Source of the DNA: Ashinkailepas kermadecensis
Taxonomy: Eukaryota; Arthropoda; Thecostraca; Neolepadidae
Length of the DNA: 64,000 nucleotides
Assembly: GCA_034440615.1 (NCBI GenBank)
Contig: JAOTOM010005137.1
Span: 164,001-228,000, forward strand
Reading direction: 5' to 3'
Numbering within the stretch: position 1 is the stretch's first letter; the number at the start of each line of letters is the position of its first letter. The notes below the pieces were generated by a model. The model was not told the origin of the DNA. It searched no databases and worked only from the letters and a program-made list of their open reading frames with translations. Positions 1 through 11,911 of this stretch are shown in pieces. A program made the position numbers and the translations under genes.

Positions 1-540
1 CATCACTGCTCTGTTGGTCGGCTAAAATGCAGATAAAAACTTGGACACGGTAAATCGAAGGTTGGTCTCTGACGAAATCGATCACTCCACAAGCATGGCG
101 TTCATGAGTTTGCCGTTCTCACTATGAACCACCTTATCTGAATGCTGACATATCATTGCACGCTAAATTCATGGGTGAATTGGCCATGTTTTGCTTAGTT
201 AGGAAGCCAAATTAAGTTAGCTAATGCGGGCGCGGTTTCTAACCCGCTCACCAGGATTATGTGGGATCAGATTACCTATAATTGCATTCTTTCGCTCATT
301 GTTTCGCACAATGAGATGAGTTTAAACTCATTCGCAGGTGATGTTCATTACAAATATACACATTCATCTGCTTGAGGAATATGTCCTTGGTTCAAGCATT
401 AATAAAATGGTGATATTTCGAATATATATAAGGCACCTTCGCATATTTATGTTCTTATCGTCCTCCAGCTGGATGTTAATGGCCAGAATTACCCACACTT
501 CGAAGAATATTAGACGAAACGTGCATCGCATTGCATGCCC

Positions 541-700
541 GGGGGATCTGTACGTCCACTGGGTCGGCTCGGCGACGCCATCAATTTACGCTATACGGTA
601 GCCCTGGGGATCTGGAAGTCGATTAGGTTGGCTTGGCGAAACCATCAATTTACGCTATACAGTAACCGTCTGGACCTGGAAGTCCACTGGGCTCTAGCAG
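541..700. repeat. Short tandem duplication, period about 64 bp
   Basis: About 2.4 diverged copies of a unit containing CCATCAATTTACGCTATAC (copies near 577 and 642). Nothing else is recognised between 1 and 540. Confidence 0.6.
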
Positions 701-747
701 TTCATGTCCCCTTAAGCTCAAATAATCAATCAATCAGCCCCCGGACA

Positions 748-910
748 GGGGAAGAGTGGTCTAGGGGCAAGATGCTCGTCTCACAATCGAAAGGTTGTGG
801 GTTCGAGTCTCACCTGTCGCTACTCTTCGCCCGCGACCAATCGGCGTGAGAGATTGGCGCCGCTACATGACTCAACGGTCGACGTGTCGTAAAACCAATA
901 ACCAACCAAC
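748..910 (+). mobile_element. tRNA-derived SINE, copy 1, full length with TSD
   Basis: The tRNA-like head has a pol III A box (TGGTCTAGGGG, 757-767) and B box (GGTTCGAGTCT, 800-810). It is followed by a body with CGCGACCAATCGGCGTGAGA and a tail CCAATAACCAACC. The 13-bp target-site duplication CAGCCCCCGGACA flanks it at 735-747 and 911-923. The ends of the head do not pair as an acceptor stem, so this is a SINE and not a tRNA gene. Other copies of the family lie at 9711, 33014, 34918, 38253 and 45514. Confidence 0.92.
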
Positions 911-964
911 CAGCCCCCGGACACCGCCGCCGCCGTCGTGGGTGGGCCGTTCCCGGGAGCATGA

Positions 965-1102
965 CCCCGCCTCGGGTCCGAGGCGGCACGGACCACTGCC
1001 GCGCAGTGTGACAATTTGCGCCGGTTGCAGCCGACCGACGACCAGCTGACCGCCGACGCAACACCCGAGTTCATGCGCGTGCACGCGCGGATGCGCTCCA
1101 AG
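965..1102 (+). CDS. Possible orphan coding exon, unknown gene
   Basis: GC-rich open stretch encoding ...CDNLRRLQPTDDQLTADATP then EFMRVHARMRSK, ending at AAG|GTAAAC, a good donor. An in-frame TGA at 962-964 limits it upstream, so the acceptor must lie inside the stretch; I could not place it. I do not recognise the protein. It would belong to a plus-strand gene whose other exons I could not identify. Codon content resembles the true exons in this window more than the introns. Confidence 0.3.
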
Positions 1103-1159
1103 GTAAACGCGCCGTCCTGAGGTGGCCAGCCGGCGCCACCAGGAACTGTCTGCGTCTTG

Positions 1160-1400
1160 TCACGAGGATTGTCGCCGGCCCGCTGACGTCACAGCGCGGC
1201 GCGTGACGTCACAGCGCAGTTGCCATCGTAGCGGATGCGCGCGGAGAGTAGTGCAGTGCAGTGTGTGCTTACGGCGTAGAATCCCCGGGACTCGCGAACA
1301 TCGTAGATGCACCGTCATATCGCGGTACGAGGCGGGCGACCTCCAGTGGTGACCGACGGACGTGCATGCCGTTGAGTAGTTCGTGTTCTTAATAGCGTCG
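1160..1400. promoter_or_regulatory. CpG-rich segment with two TGACGTCA (CRE) palindromes
   Basis: Two perfect CRE octamers at 1184-1191 and 1204-1211, each followed by CAGCGC, in CpG-rich DNA. They are either a promoter element or a 20-bp tandem duplication that happens to contain a CRE. No gene start is recognised next to them. Confidence 0.3.
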
Positions 1401-2052
1401 TGTTATCGTGTTTTATCGTAACAAGTATCGTCTTATTGTGGCTTTGATTCACCATACCAAGTGAGCTGTGCGAGAGGCGACGTCAGCCAGGCGTGCTCCA
1501 GTTGTCGGCCGTCGCCGGCTCGTGCCGTGATGGGTGTGGTGGGATCGTGTAACACAGCCGGGCAGACGAGCACAGCGTGCGACCGGCTCAGCATTACCGG
1601 CACCTGTCGCACTGCGGTCCATGTGTACAAACGTTCTCTCAATATACCGCTTTGTGACTGGCATGTGTCTGCTCCAGGGGCGAAAGTGCATTCGAAAAGG
1701 TGGGGAAAAGCACCAAGTCGATCATTTCCATGCAGGGCGATAGCGCAGCCGAAGAAGTGAGGACGGGCACCGATTCCATTCTGTCCATGCGGGCAGTTAG
1801 CCAATCGAGGGCTAATGCTCCGGAAAACCGAAAGTAGGGCTCGATGGTGCGACCGGAATTTGCATGAGGGGATCAACGGTGAACACTTTATTACGTGTTC
1901 ACCACGGTTCAATCAAGAACTAGAAAAGCGCGACCTTTACTGCAAGGGAGGGAAGAATCAATCGACCTCTACGACCATCCTGCGGCTACGCTACTAGATG
2001 AATATCCCCGCTGTCTATACGCCAACGGTCGGCTCCACCGGATCACTGAGTC

Positions 2053-2100
2053 CAGTCGCGACCAATCGGCGTGAGGCGTTGACTCCGCTAGTTATTCAAC
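2053..2100 (+). mobile_element. SINE body fragment (same family)
   Basis: Contains CGCGACCAATCGGCGTGAG followed by a diverged remainder of the SINE body. The tRNA head and tail are missing. Apart from this and an AT run, 1400-3180 holds nothing I recognise. Confidence 0.5.
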
Positions 2101-2434
2101 CAGGCAGTCGAAACTCGAATGCGTTGTAAAGTAACTCCAGGTTTTTTCTTCTTCGGGTTCACCGAGGCCATTAGTGCTGTCGAATTTCCTCTAGATACCA
2201 TGTTCATCATTCCTAGTGCAATCGGCATCTAAGAAGCAGCGCGTCGTCACCAAATGGTGCTGCGTGGCGGGCCAGCGCGCAGAGTTCACAATTATACCGT
2301 AAAACGTAGGAACTGAACCGTAGGTGCTGAACGTCTGGAAGATAAACCAGCGGAACCCCAACACCGATAACCAGAGCTGGGAAGAAATTCATGAACTGCC
2401 CTCCAGCCATACGATCCTGCAGGAGACCTTCAGG

Positions 2435-2463
2435 TATATATAATATATATATATATATATATA
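2435..2463. repeat. (AT)n microsatellite
   Basis: Run of alternating AT, slightly interrupted at its start. Confidence 0.85.
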
Positions 2464-3179
2464 GTGTGTGTACGATGTCGCCCGTCGGGAGGTCAGTGCC
2501 GGGTAGCTGTTTCAGACGCAGCGACTCCTTCAGCCAGGGCCGTCACCGCCTTCAGTCTCCAGGTCAGGTCGAACCCAGTGGCGCGGGAACGGTTGTTATG
2601 TCAGATGAGCAAGGCTGCAGCTGTCTCCTCTCCCAGATGGTGGGATCCAAATCCCGGGTACATACCTCAGAGCGGTGGCGACGCCCTTGTCTACAGCACT
2701 ACCAAGTCGGCTGAGACCGTCAGATATCATTTGAATGACTGCTTACGGTGTACGCGAGTGGGAAAGTACTGCCGGTAAGTTAATGGATGCTCATGTTCAT
2801 GAAAGGTACGACAACGCAGACTCCACTCGATGGTGCCTGCCCGTCACAGCCACGAGCATTATCCAACGCTATATTATTAAAATGGAACTTGATTCCACAG
2901 TCTATGGAATCTTTGTGATGAATAGAATGGCATACACAGAACCTCACGTGGCCGGTTGTTCTCGCTCAGAATCCAACGTGGATCGAAGGGATTCACAACA
3001 TGGCGCAAGACAAACGATGAACACCTCTTAGCGCGGAGTCAGTGTGAAACATTTCCAATGAGTCTGTGATAACTTTCTCCAGAAAATGCAACCAGAAAAA
3101 GAGCAAGGGGTGCTCCTGCACCTCTTCGGCGCAGCATTGTGACACTGTACGCAGACGTTAAACCTTTAGTGACCAACGC

Positions 3180-3640
3180 GCGGTGCACGGGCCGCCGGCC
3201 AACACAGATCGGCGCCGGCCGGCAGCGGGGCGGCGCCATGCTGATTGTACGCGGGTGTCGGCGCCGGCCGCGTCTCTGGCGCCACGGTCAGCAGCCCGGC
3301 CCGGGTCGACAGCGGCCGCCCGCGCCGCCTACGGCAGCGGGCGCGGCCTGCTGATTGTACGCGGGTGTCGGCGCCGGCCGCGTCTCTGGCGCCACGGTCA
3401 GCAGCCCGGCCCGGGTCGACAGCGGCCGCCCCGCCGCCGGCACCGGTCCGGCGACGTTTACACACACGCTGTCGGCGCCGAGATAAACGCGGCGCCGTCG
3501 GCCGCCGCCTCCGTGTCACTAATCACGCGCCACGTGACCGGCAATCGGTCGCGAGCGGTGGTGTGGTGGCGCGAGCGGGCGGTGCCGAGCAAGTCGAGTG
3601 ATTGCGTCTGGCGGCGAACGGACAAACATCAGCCGATTCG
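3180..3640. promoter_or_regulatory. CpG-island-like GC-rich segment
   Basis: Very CpG-dense sequence standing out from the AT-richer surroundings, with an E-box CACGTG at 3531-3536. All frames are open by composition, so no reading frame is claimed. Could be a promoter of an unrecognised gene or a GC-rich repeat; see the internal duplication at 3239-3430. Confidence 0.3.
3239..3430. repeat. GC-rich tandem duplication, period about 110 bp
   Basis: The block starting CTGATTGTACGCGGGTGTCG at 3240 recurs nearly unchanged from 3350 to about 3430, including CCCGGCCCGGGTCGACAGC. Confidence 0.8.
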
Positions 3641-4074
3641 GCGATTGGCGCAGCAGAATCCGCCCAGACATTCGCGTTGCGCCGACACGAATCACACGCG
3701 TTGGAACTATGGTAATCGACACACTCAGAAGTGCAGGCATCAATTGGATTGCACAACCAAGCAAACGCATGTGTGGTACGGCTTACTCAGAGTAATCAGT
3801 CATCATGGGATGATACCAAGTGTCTTATGCCACTAATGTGGTATTTCTCCCATTGGTTCATCTCTGAAAAAAGTATTATTGAAGAAAAGAAAACTTTTTT
3901 AACCTTTAAAAAAACAGTAGTACCTCTGACAATAAGTAAGCCTTCCAAGACTTCCCGCTAGATTGTATATCGTACGCAAACAACATGAAGGCCGTTCCGT
4001 AGGGAGGTTCCTAGAGGAGAGGTCGTGCGCCCCCGCCCTCAAGAGCGACACCAACAACTTCTCTTCACATCAAC

Positions 4075-4200
4075 GGAAAAGTCATCGAAGAAGTGAAAAG
4101 TTTCAAGTTCTTAGGAGTGCACTTGGGCCAAAACCTAAGCATCATCAAACAACTTGTGTGCATGTTGAAACGCGGCGTAAGCAACTCGGTTTAAATTGAG
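4075..4200 (+). pseudogene. Decayed LINE reverse-transcriptase fragment
   Basis: One frame reads INGKVIEEVKSFKFLGVHLG, matching the connection region after the polymerase palm in non-LTR reverse transcriptases (K-FLG-x motif). No catalytic motif is nearby. It ends close to the start of the 61-bp minisatellite. Confidence 0.5.
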
Positions 4201-4296
4201 TTTCACACATTCTGGACCAACAGATTTCTTGACAGAACGCCGAGAATGAAGACACGGAGATGACTCTTCAACGTATTATTGGCGTGCCTACTCGAC

Positions 4297-5334
4297 TCAA
4301 GTCGGTCACAATGACCGTGCTGATCAGCATACACACTGCTCCGCACACCATCTCAGCTAGTCGGTCACACTGACCGTACTGATCAGCACACACACACTGC
4401 TCCGCACACCATCTCAGCTAGTCGGTCACACTGACCGTACTGATCAGCCACACACACTGCTCCGCACACCATCTCAGCTAGTCGTCGCACACACACACTG
4501 CTCGCACACCATCTCAGCTAGTCGGTCACACTGACCGTACTGATCAGCACACACACACTGCTCGCCACCATCTCAGCTAGTCGTCACACTGACCGTACTG
4601 ATCAACACACACACTGCTCCCACACACTACTAGTCGTCTCGTCTTAGAAACCACCTCATTAGCTAGTCGGTCACACTGACCGTACTGATCAGCACACACA
4701 CACTGCTCCGCACACCATCTCAGCTAGTCGGTCACACTGACCGTACTGATCAGCACACACACACTGCTCCGCACACCATCTCAGCTAGTCGGTCACACTG
4801 ACCGTACTGATCAGCACACACACACTGCTCCGCACACCATCTCAGCTAGTCGGTCACACTGACCGTACTGATCAGCACATACACACTGCTCCGCACACCA
4901 TCTCAGCTAGTCGGTCACACTGACCGTACTGATCAGCACATACACACTGCTCCGCACACCATCTCAGCTAGTCGGTCACACTGACCGTACTGATCAGCAC
5001 ACACACACTGCTCCGCACACCATCTCAGCTAGTCGGTCACACTGACCGTACTGATCAGCACACACACACTGCTCCGCACACCATCTCAGCTAGTCGGTCA
5101 CACTGACCGTACTGATCAGCACATACACACTGCTCCGCACACCATCTCAGCTAGTCGGTCACACTGACCGTACTGATCAGCACACACACACTGCTCCGCA
5201 CGCCATCTCAGCTAGTCGGTCACACTGACCGTACTGATCAGCACACACACACTGCTCCGCACACCATCTCAGCTAGTCGGTCACACTGACCGTACTGATC
5301 AGCACACACACACTGCTCCGCACACCATCTCAGC
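4297..5334. repeat. Minisatellite, 61-bp unit, about 17 copies
   Basis: Unit contains GTCGGTCACACTGACCGTAC, then TGATCAGC, a CA run, TGCTCCGCACACCATCTCAG. Copies in the right two thirds are almost identical (differences such as ACAT/ACAC). Copies between about 4440 and 4660 carry deletions. The unit holds a short inverted repeat (GGTCA/TGACC) and the palindrome TGATCA. Confidence 0.95.
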
Positions 5335-5464
5335 TCATAATACTAGCCCTTGCAAGAAGGGTCATGTTCGTGATACCCGTTGTCTTTACAAACCGTAACA
5401 GTGGCCGTAGCAGTGACAAACCATGGCATCGTGGGCATTGTTAGCAGAGGGTCGGGGCGACTAG

Positions 5465-5500
5465 TCCCCCCCCCCCCCCAACAACAACAACAACAACACA
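5465..5500. repeat. Poly(C) followed by (CAA)n
   Basis: Homopolymer C run then CAA triplets. The surrounding 5500-5840 shows nothing recognisable. Confidence 0.8.
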
Positions 5501-5847
5501 AAATCGGCGGCGCCCTCTCTGGAGAGATGTTCGAGTGCACCCCCTTGAAATCTGCACCCGAAAACGCACATCTGAGAATAAAAAGGGCCCACCAGGGACA
5601 CTCGAGTGCACAGCTCCCTCCACCCCCTCCCCCCACATTTAATTTATAATGTTATCAGTCAGTGGCGTTTCTGAGGAAATGACGCCCCTTAAAAGTCGTC
5701 CTCGATCTTTTCCTGTCGCTCCTACGCCCCTGCAAGGTATTGTGAGCTGCTTGGGTTCAGATCTGGCTTCGACATCCATGTGGTCGGCCACAGCTATTAG
5801 TTTTTATTATAAGATGAATAAATGAAAAAGACGCCACGACCTCAATG

Positions 5848-6172
5848 AATACGACCTATAACCAGAGTTGTTCAGCACCAATGGGTCTCGTCCTCTGCAT
5901 CTATAATGAGTATATACAGGTACAACTCGATACGACCTATAACCAGAGTTTTCAGCCAATGGGTCTCGTCCTCTGCATCTATAATGAGTATATACAGGTA
6001 CAACTCGATACGACCTATAACCAGAGTTGTTCAGCACCAATGGGTCTCGTCCTCTGCATCTATAATGAGTATATACAGGTACAACTCGATACGACCTATA
6101 ACCAGAGTTGTTCAGCACCAATGGGTCTCGTCCTCTGCATCTATAATGAGTATATACAGGTACAACTCGATA
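5848..6172. repeat. Minisatellite, 81-bp unit, 4 copies
   Basis: Unit contains ACGACCTATAACCAGAGTTG and TCTATAATGAGTATATACAG. The second copy has a small deletion. Because 81 is a multiple of three and the unit lacks some stops, frames stay open on both strands; I do not take these as genes. 6180-6830 has nothing recognisable. Confidence 0.93.
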
Positions 6173-6829
6173 TTCCGGGCAATGCTTTCGTTCCATGTGC
6201 CTCTAGTCTGCCCATATATTACGGTGCCTGAGTGCAATAAGGATCCGATATACTCGGGTTGGCAAGTATTGCACTAACGAAGTCACGAGGATGGATGTAC
6301 TTCACTTCAAGCGGCTGCGGTCTCCGTCGCCGAGTCTCCAAAAATACGTGATCGTTGGCTGCGCTCCAGTTGGTGTGGGTATTACAATGATATGAAGTTT
6401 TGGTCCATGGAGATAATTAGACAGGTACACGTCATACGATTGTTAATTCAGGCAATAAGAGCGAAATGACACCATTTCAAGTGACCCGAATTAGGCTCCT
6501 TGGGAATGTTGACCTCTGACAGCAAGTTGGCTATTGGAGAAAGGTCTCTCTGAACAGATGTGGTCACTGCAAGGCTAATGGTGTGGGCACTGCATGGGTA
6601 ATGGGCACTGCAAGGATAATGGTGTGACGAGCGGGGAAATCAAGACAAATGGGACGAAACCGCTACCACAGCCAGCATAACATTACTCCATAAATCGGAC
6701 GTCATTTTGGGTACGGTATCTGACGTCAATCTGGTACGGTACCTGCAAAGTTGATGTGACCGTCGCTTTACTAAATGCAATGCATAGGCGTAGGAACAGG
6801 GGGGGGCAGGGGACCATGGCCCACCTGCA

Positions 6830-7420
6830 CCATATCAGTGAACTTCAATATGTTGTACTTGATAAATAACTCATTTGTAGGATATGTATAATGTTTATAA
6901 TCAATAATCCGTAATGCACGTTTCTGGGATTTTATAATTTGGTCTAATCTTGTGGGATAATTATTACCCCAAATCACAGCACAGTAATTTATATAGGGAA
7001 GGATTAAAGAGTTATATAAGTACTTCAGTTCTCGACTTGTAATGAAATATTTTGCCCTCCCCATAATACCCAAGTTTATACTAATGATGGCTGTGACATA
7101 ATCAATGTGCCCATGCCAAGTCAATTTTTCATAAAGCACTATGCCAATATACTTAATTTGTTGTTTTCTGTTCACTTTTGCCAAATTGATCACTATATCT
7201 ATGTCATTACTGGGAGTTCCAGAATATATTTGATAATTTGTCTTTGTTACATTTAGAGATAACCTATTTGCTTTGAGCCATGTTGTTAGCTCAGGCACAG
7301 TGCCATTCATTTTATTCTGTAATTCATCTATATTTCTAGCCTTGACAAGTCATTGATATAAATTATAAATAATAATGGTCCTAGAATGGAGCCTTGAGGA
7401 ACACCCATAGAAATTAACTC
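6830..7420 (-). mobile_element. CR1/Jockey-like LINE, 5'-truncated and internally deleted
   Basis: Minus-strand reading gives GVPQGSILGPLLFIIYINDL (about 7415-7350), the reverse-transcriptase motif before the catalytic YxDD, followed directly by WLKANRLSLNVTKT...IKYIGIVLYEKLTWHGHI...LILPYINYCAVIWG (7283-6960). The catalytic YADD segment is missing between the two, so the copy is dead. The endonuclease and upstream parts are absent. Confidence 0.8.
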
Positions 7421-7819
7421 TGGTTCAGATAACGTCTCATATACTTAATCTCTTAATCCAAATGTCTTCATTTAATAGATTATGGGATCAGAGTCAATAC
7501 TAAGCAGATATTGTTACATATACCATGAGCCCACCATCTTACCGAACCATTTCTGTTGAACGACATAATTTGAATTCAATGTTTAACGTGCTGTCAATGC
7601 ATCACGAGCGCCTAATCCTCTCTGGAGATTCTAAGATTCTGAGAGGCGTTCTCGCACTTAAAGTTTATATAATAGTGTGTGGACTTCATTATTGTATCTA
7701 TGCTACTATAATAAATGAGGGAAATAAGTATTTTGCTATATTGGATACCAGCACCGATAATACCCAAGCATCTTAATAAAAAGGTTGGATATCTGTGTGC
7801 TGTGCCAAACTGTGAAAAT

Positions 7820-8580
7820 CCATTGAAATGTGGACATTTTTTACGTTCTACCACAAAAACGCGTCGGGCCCCGGAAAAGAAGCACGTTGGAGCACCGAAA
7901 AATGCACTGGAAGCCCGAAGAATCGTACCGAGGCCCAAAAATATTGCGCAGGAGGCTTACAAAAAATAGAAGTCGACCAAAAAAAATCACAAAGTGACTC
8001 CTTCGAGTCGACCCGAGCACCGGAAAATTGAGAACAGGTCCTGAAAGAAAGTTCTCCTAAGGGCCTTTTTACTCTGAAGGTTGCCATCGGCTGAAAAAAA
8101 AAACTCGTTGAGCAGCCGCAGTGGCATACCAAAGAGGAAAATATCTCCCCCCCTTCATCCCGAAGAGGAGGGCTTCCAAGAACCAAAGCATCGCGTCGGA
8201 GTCCCAAAAAATTATTCTGGGGTCCCATAGATTCGCTTCGGGGCCCCCAGAATTAGAGGTTACAAATAAATACAACCGGCACCAAAAAAACTTGCACCGG
8301 GCCCAAAAATTTGAATAGTGTACGGGAGTTTGCCTCGGGAATGCCAAAATCGCGCCCAGGCCCAGATAAGTACATGCCCCGCGAATTAGCGCAAGCCCCA
8401 AATATCGCGCTTGGGACCCAAAATTCCTGTCGGTATTCCCATAAATTCTGGTCGGGGCATGAAAAATTATCCTCAGGGCTCCAAAAAAAATGGCGTCAAT
8501 GGCCACAAATATGCACAGCGTGGCTCCAAAATTGCATAGAAACCCGACAAGGATCAAGCCGGAGCCCTCCAAAATAAAGA
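7820..8580. repeat. Decayed short-period array (GC block alternating with A-rich block)
   Basis: Repeats of about 20-24 bp made of a CCGGGCCCC-like block and an AAAAATT-like block, for example GGGCCCAAAAATTTGAATAG. Period and sequence are loose. The long minus-strand frame here (8572-8069) reads as imperfect W/F/G-rich repeats and follows the repeat, not a protein family. The same consensus occurs on the other strand at 49560-51230. Confidence 0.7.
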
Positions 8581-8929
8581 GATTCCTAAAAAATAAATGT
8601 CACAGCCAGGAAAATCGCTCATTAGCCCAAATCCATCCAGCATCAATCATGAGACTTCTTTTGCCATGAGGCAGCAACGTTCTTGCTTATTCTTTCTCCT
8701 CACCAACATCAGTGAACATTTACAAGATGTAAACTAGAGCACACCACATATCCATTAGTGAGGCTGTAATGAGCTTGCACTCCCTACACACACGCACATA
8801 GGGAAAGGGGAAGAAATTGTAACCTATTATTGAACTCACCAGTCGTGAAGAGTTCCATGTTCAGCGAGAAGTGTGAATTTGAAAGTACTTATGCTGCGAT
8901 GATAGTTCTTTTTCAGTACCACATGCTGC

Positions 8930-9125
8930 TGTTAGCCATAGGCGCGCCTGGGGGGCTGTCTCCTCCCCCTTAGGCCTGCCCCTTTGAAAGCTGTGTTCAC
9001 TATTCAAATTATTGGGTTCTTTATCCAAAATTGCTCAACTATGGTACTTTGCGAGATTTCTGGGTGCACCCCTGCTGTTGACCCTGGCCCACCCACTTTT
9101 TGAGACGCTCCTACGCCTATGCTTT
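8930..9125. repeat. G/C-tract dispersed repeat fragment
   Basis: Contains ATAGGCGCGCCTGGGGGGCT and CTCCTACGCCTATG, resembling similar G-tract pieces at 31130-31270, 35650-35740, 37985-38240, 49100-49260, 52395-52620 and 63300-63520. The type of element is not known to me. 8580-8930 and 9125-9690 hold nothing else I can support; a 63-codon frame at 9364-9555 is not convincing. Confidence 0.4.
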
Positions 9126-9710
9126 AATGGCTGCTACGCCGAAGGGTGCGTCACCACAGTGACACATCAGTAGGCGTCTCATTCACCATGTTCCACCCGC
9201 TCCACGCGCCCACGGCAAACATTTACAATGCTGCCATCTGACGGCGAAAATTACTACGTGAAGTTGATGCATGCACCGTAAGGCCGGAGACGAATGATTG
9301 GGAATGGCTGGAGTGGCCGCTTGAAACCGGTTGAATCAGTCAGCTTGAAGACTCAGTTAACTAATGGAGGGGAAGGGTGTCAGAATCCGCAGTAATCCGG
9401 AAGATGTCACGGAAACACTTCCGGAAATAATTGCTGCAATCAAGCGTGAGAAACCCAATATCTTTGTTACAATATGTGCTTTGCTGCGTGTGCGTGACGC
9501 GTCCTATGGCGCCTATTACCCATGCCTACCAGAGGCGCACGTTAATACCTCATAGAGGTGCTCACGTCGTATAAATGTGATACGAAAGTGTCCTTCGCCA
9601 TCCAGCCACAATCAACGGCCATGCCCTTAGCGCTCCGAAACCCAGCATGTTAAAGCAACGAAACAAAAACGAACGACTGGCGAATATTATTATACCCTGA
9701 ATATTATTAT

Positions 9711-9871
9711 GGTTGGTTATTGGTTTTACGACACGTCGACTGTTGAGTCATTTAGCGTCGCCAATCTCTCACGCCGATTGGTCGCGGGCGAAGAGTAGCG
9801 ACAGGTGAGACTCGAACCCACAATCTTTCGATTGTGAGACAAGCATCTTACCCCTAGACCATTCGTCCCCT
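9711..9871 (-). mobile_element. tRNA-derived SINE, copy 2, full length with TSD
   Basis: Same family as the element at 748, reversed. The target-site duplication CCTGAATATTATTAT lies at 9696-9710 and 9872-9886. The B box reads with a small difference from copy 1. The target is itself part of a local ATATTATTATACCC repeat. Confidence 0.92.
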
Positions 9872-10589
9872 CCTGAATATTATTATATCCTTTGCGAATA
9901 TTATTATACCCTGGTTTTCGCAGGTCAACCGATAGCCCACCAGATGACTAAGCGAAAACCATGGTAATGTAAATATTATGGTTGTGCTTTGCACAAGCTG
10001 TTGCAAAACTCGGACGTGGAACCAAAACGAACGGATGGCACGGATTTCTGCGAAATCAATACGTTCAATTTGACCTTGCGAAAATAATTATAAAATAAAT
10101 TTACAAGTACAAATTTGGCTTGCATTGAACTGACAACAATCCATTGAGCGACATACGCATTCTGCAGTAGCATCTCGCTCAAGGTAAGCCACGCTGATGC
10201 AGTATTTGGACACACTTTTCATGTTAAACACGAAAAGGTATTATTAGGTATTATTACCCTGATGTTAAGTACAAGTTCCTAATGGTGCAAGTTAGGCACA
10301 TAAAATTGTGCAAACTCTTGGGCAACTAAAGCTACGGGTAAAACAGAGTTGAAAGTGACAATTTTAACTAACTTTGGAACTCTATAAACATAAGCATACT
10401 ATAATGCATCATGCATATAAATATCTATAAACAATTCGTGCGTTCTGAATACGTCGCAGCTAGACTATTGAGGTGTCAGTTTCCAAGCAATAACGAGCAT
10501 GTCCCTTTCCCGTGACATATCTCATGCGATGATTCGCGATGTCCGCCAAGTAACTTGGGGCCACTTGACCGGGGGAGCCCCCTCCCCCC

Positions 10590-10870
10590 CCCCCAGGACA
10601 ACTGGTGAGACCGCCTGCCAGTCACCCCCGAACCGGGGAGCCGTGCCGTCATTCCGAGAGCTGGTGAGACCGCCTGCCAGTCATTCCCGAGACAACTGGT
10701 GAGACCGCCTGCCAGTCACCCCCGAGACCGCTGGTGAGACCGCCTGCCAGTCATTCCCGAGACCGCTGGTGAGACCGCCTGCCGGTCACCCCCGAGACCG
10801 CTGGTGAGACCGCCTGCCAGTCATTCCCGAGACCGCTGGTGAGACCGCCTGCCAGTCATTCCCGAGACCA
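10590..10870. repeat. Minisatellite, about 35-bp unit, 8 copies
   Basis: Unit GAGACCGCTGGTGAGACCGC then CTGCCAGTCATTCCC (or CACCC). Copies differ at a few positions only. Between 9890 and 10570, and between 10870 and 11912, nothing else is recognised. Confidence 0.92.
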
Positions 10871-11911
10871 CGGAGTTCACGCCACAGCTGGTGTCATTGG
10901 CAATTCAATCATGAAGCCAACATATCACACTAAAGAAATGAGATGTCGATATGTTTGTCTGCAGACCGGCATGCTTATGGTACAGTATTTTACCTCCCAC
11001 TCTCGTCAAAATATTTATATTTTGGGCCCATCAGATATATTAGGCATTATGATATAGGGCCCATTAGAGACGCTGGACGAGCGAGCTGCGGGCTGCATAG
11101 CTCCGTGCGGCAGACACAAGCTCGGGAATCGCGCCGTTATCGACAGAGCGTGTGGGCTGACGGCGACAGCCGTCCTCTCTCGGCGGCGCGCCGAGGAAAA
11201 TGCCGTGTGCATGGGTACGCTGTGTACGAGTGACAGGCGCTATCACAAAGCCTCTTGTATGAACAAAGACTGCAAGTACCTCACATGAGCATCGCTGTGA
11301 AAGTAAATACAGCTCTGATAAAAGAGTGGCTCTGATGCTAAGTCTAGAAATGAGTAAGGACACCAAGACTTGAGACGTGACAAGGAAACATTGAGGTTTT
11401 AAAATTGTGACGGTCGGTTTTCATCCATCTACTTTTCACCTTTTCCTCGTATATACACGACAGTAGACTCATTCAGACTACGCTCGTCATTACAAAATTC
11501 GCCAAGATAATTTCCCAATGACCAGGCTCAGTTTCCCGTGCAGTCCAGTGTTTTCTTCGCATGCACAACATCCTTGATTTGGATGTCATGTATTTGTGTT
11601 GTTCCGAGGTAACACATCGTACATAGTTGGTGAAAGTGGTTACTCATTTCAACGAACCTGCACAATACTGCCGTCACGTTCAAGCTTCCGAAGCCTAGTG
11701 AGCAAAAATAGTGTAAAACAACAGCAAACGCACTGGCGTCATGTCACGGTCTGCCTTATTTAGAACTATCAAACAGGCACTTCCCCAGATTTCAGCTTGG
11801 CTGAGCCGTTCCGCACCAAATATTCCGCAGGACCCTGTCAGCACAGGCCCGTAGATGTCCGCACAAATACGAGTAGCAGGCACTAATTATGCAAGGTACA
11901 ATTACTTGCTG

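Noticed and set aside
748..820. tRNA gene at the SINE head (and at 47188-47305)
   Set aside because: A and B boxes are present but the ends do not form an acceptor stem, and the head is followed by a conserved non-tRNA body and flanked by a TSD.
4297..5334. CRISPR-like array of repeats
   Set aside because: Whole 61-bp units repeat without unique spacers, in a eukaryotic setting; it is a minisatellite.
8069..8572. 167-codon minus-strand frame
   Set aside because: Follows the decayed short-period array; no family motif, and the same pattern occurs in other frames and in the 49560 array.
9364..9555. 63-codon plus-strand frame MEGKGVRIRSNPEDV...
   Set aside because: Protein-like composition but no recognised family, no splice context and no neighbours; not enough to call a gene.
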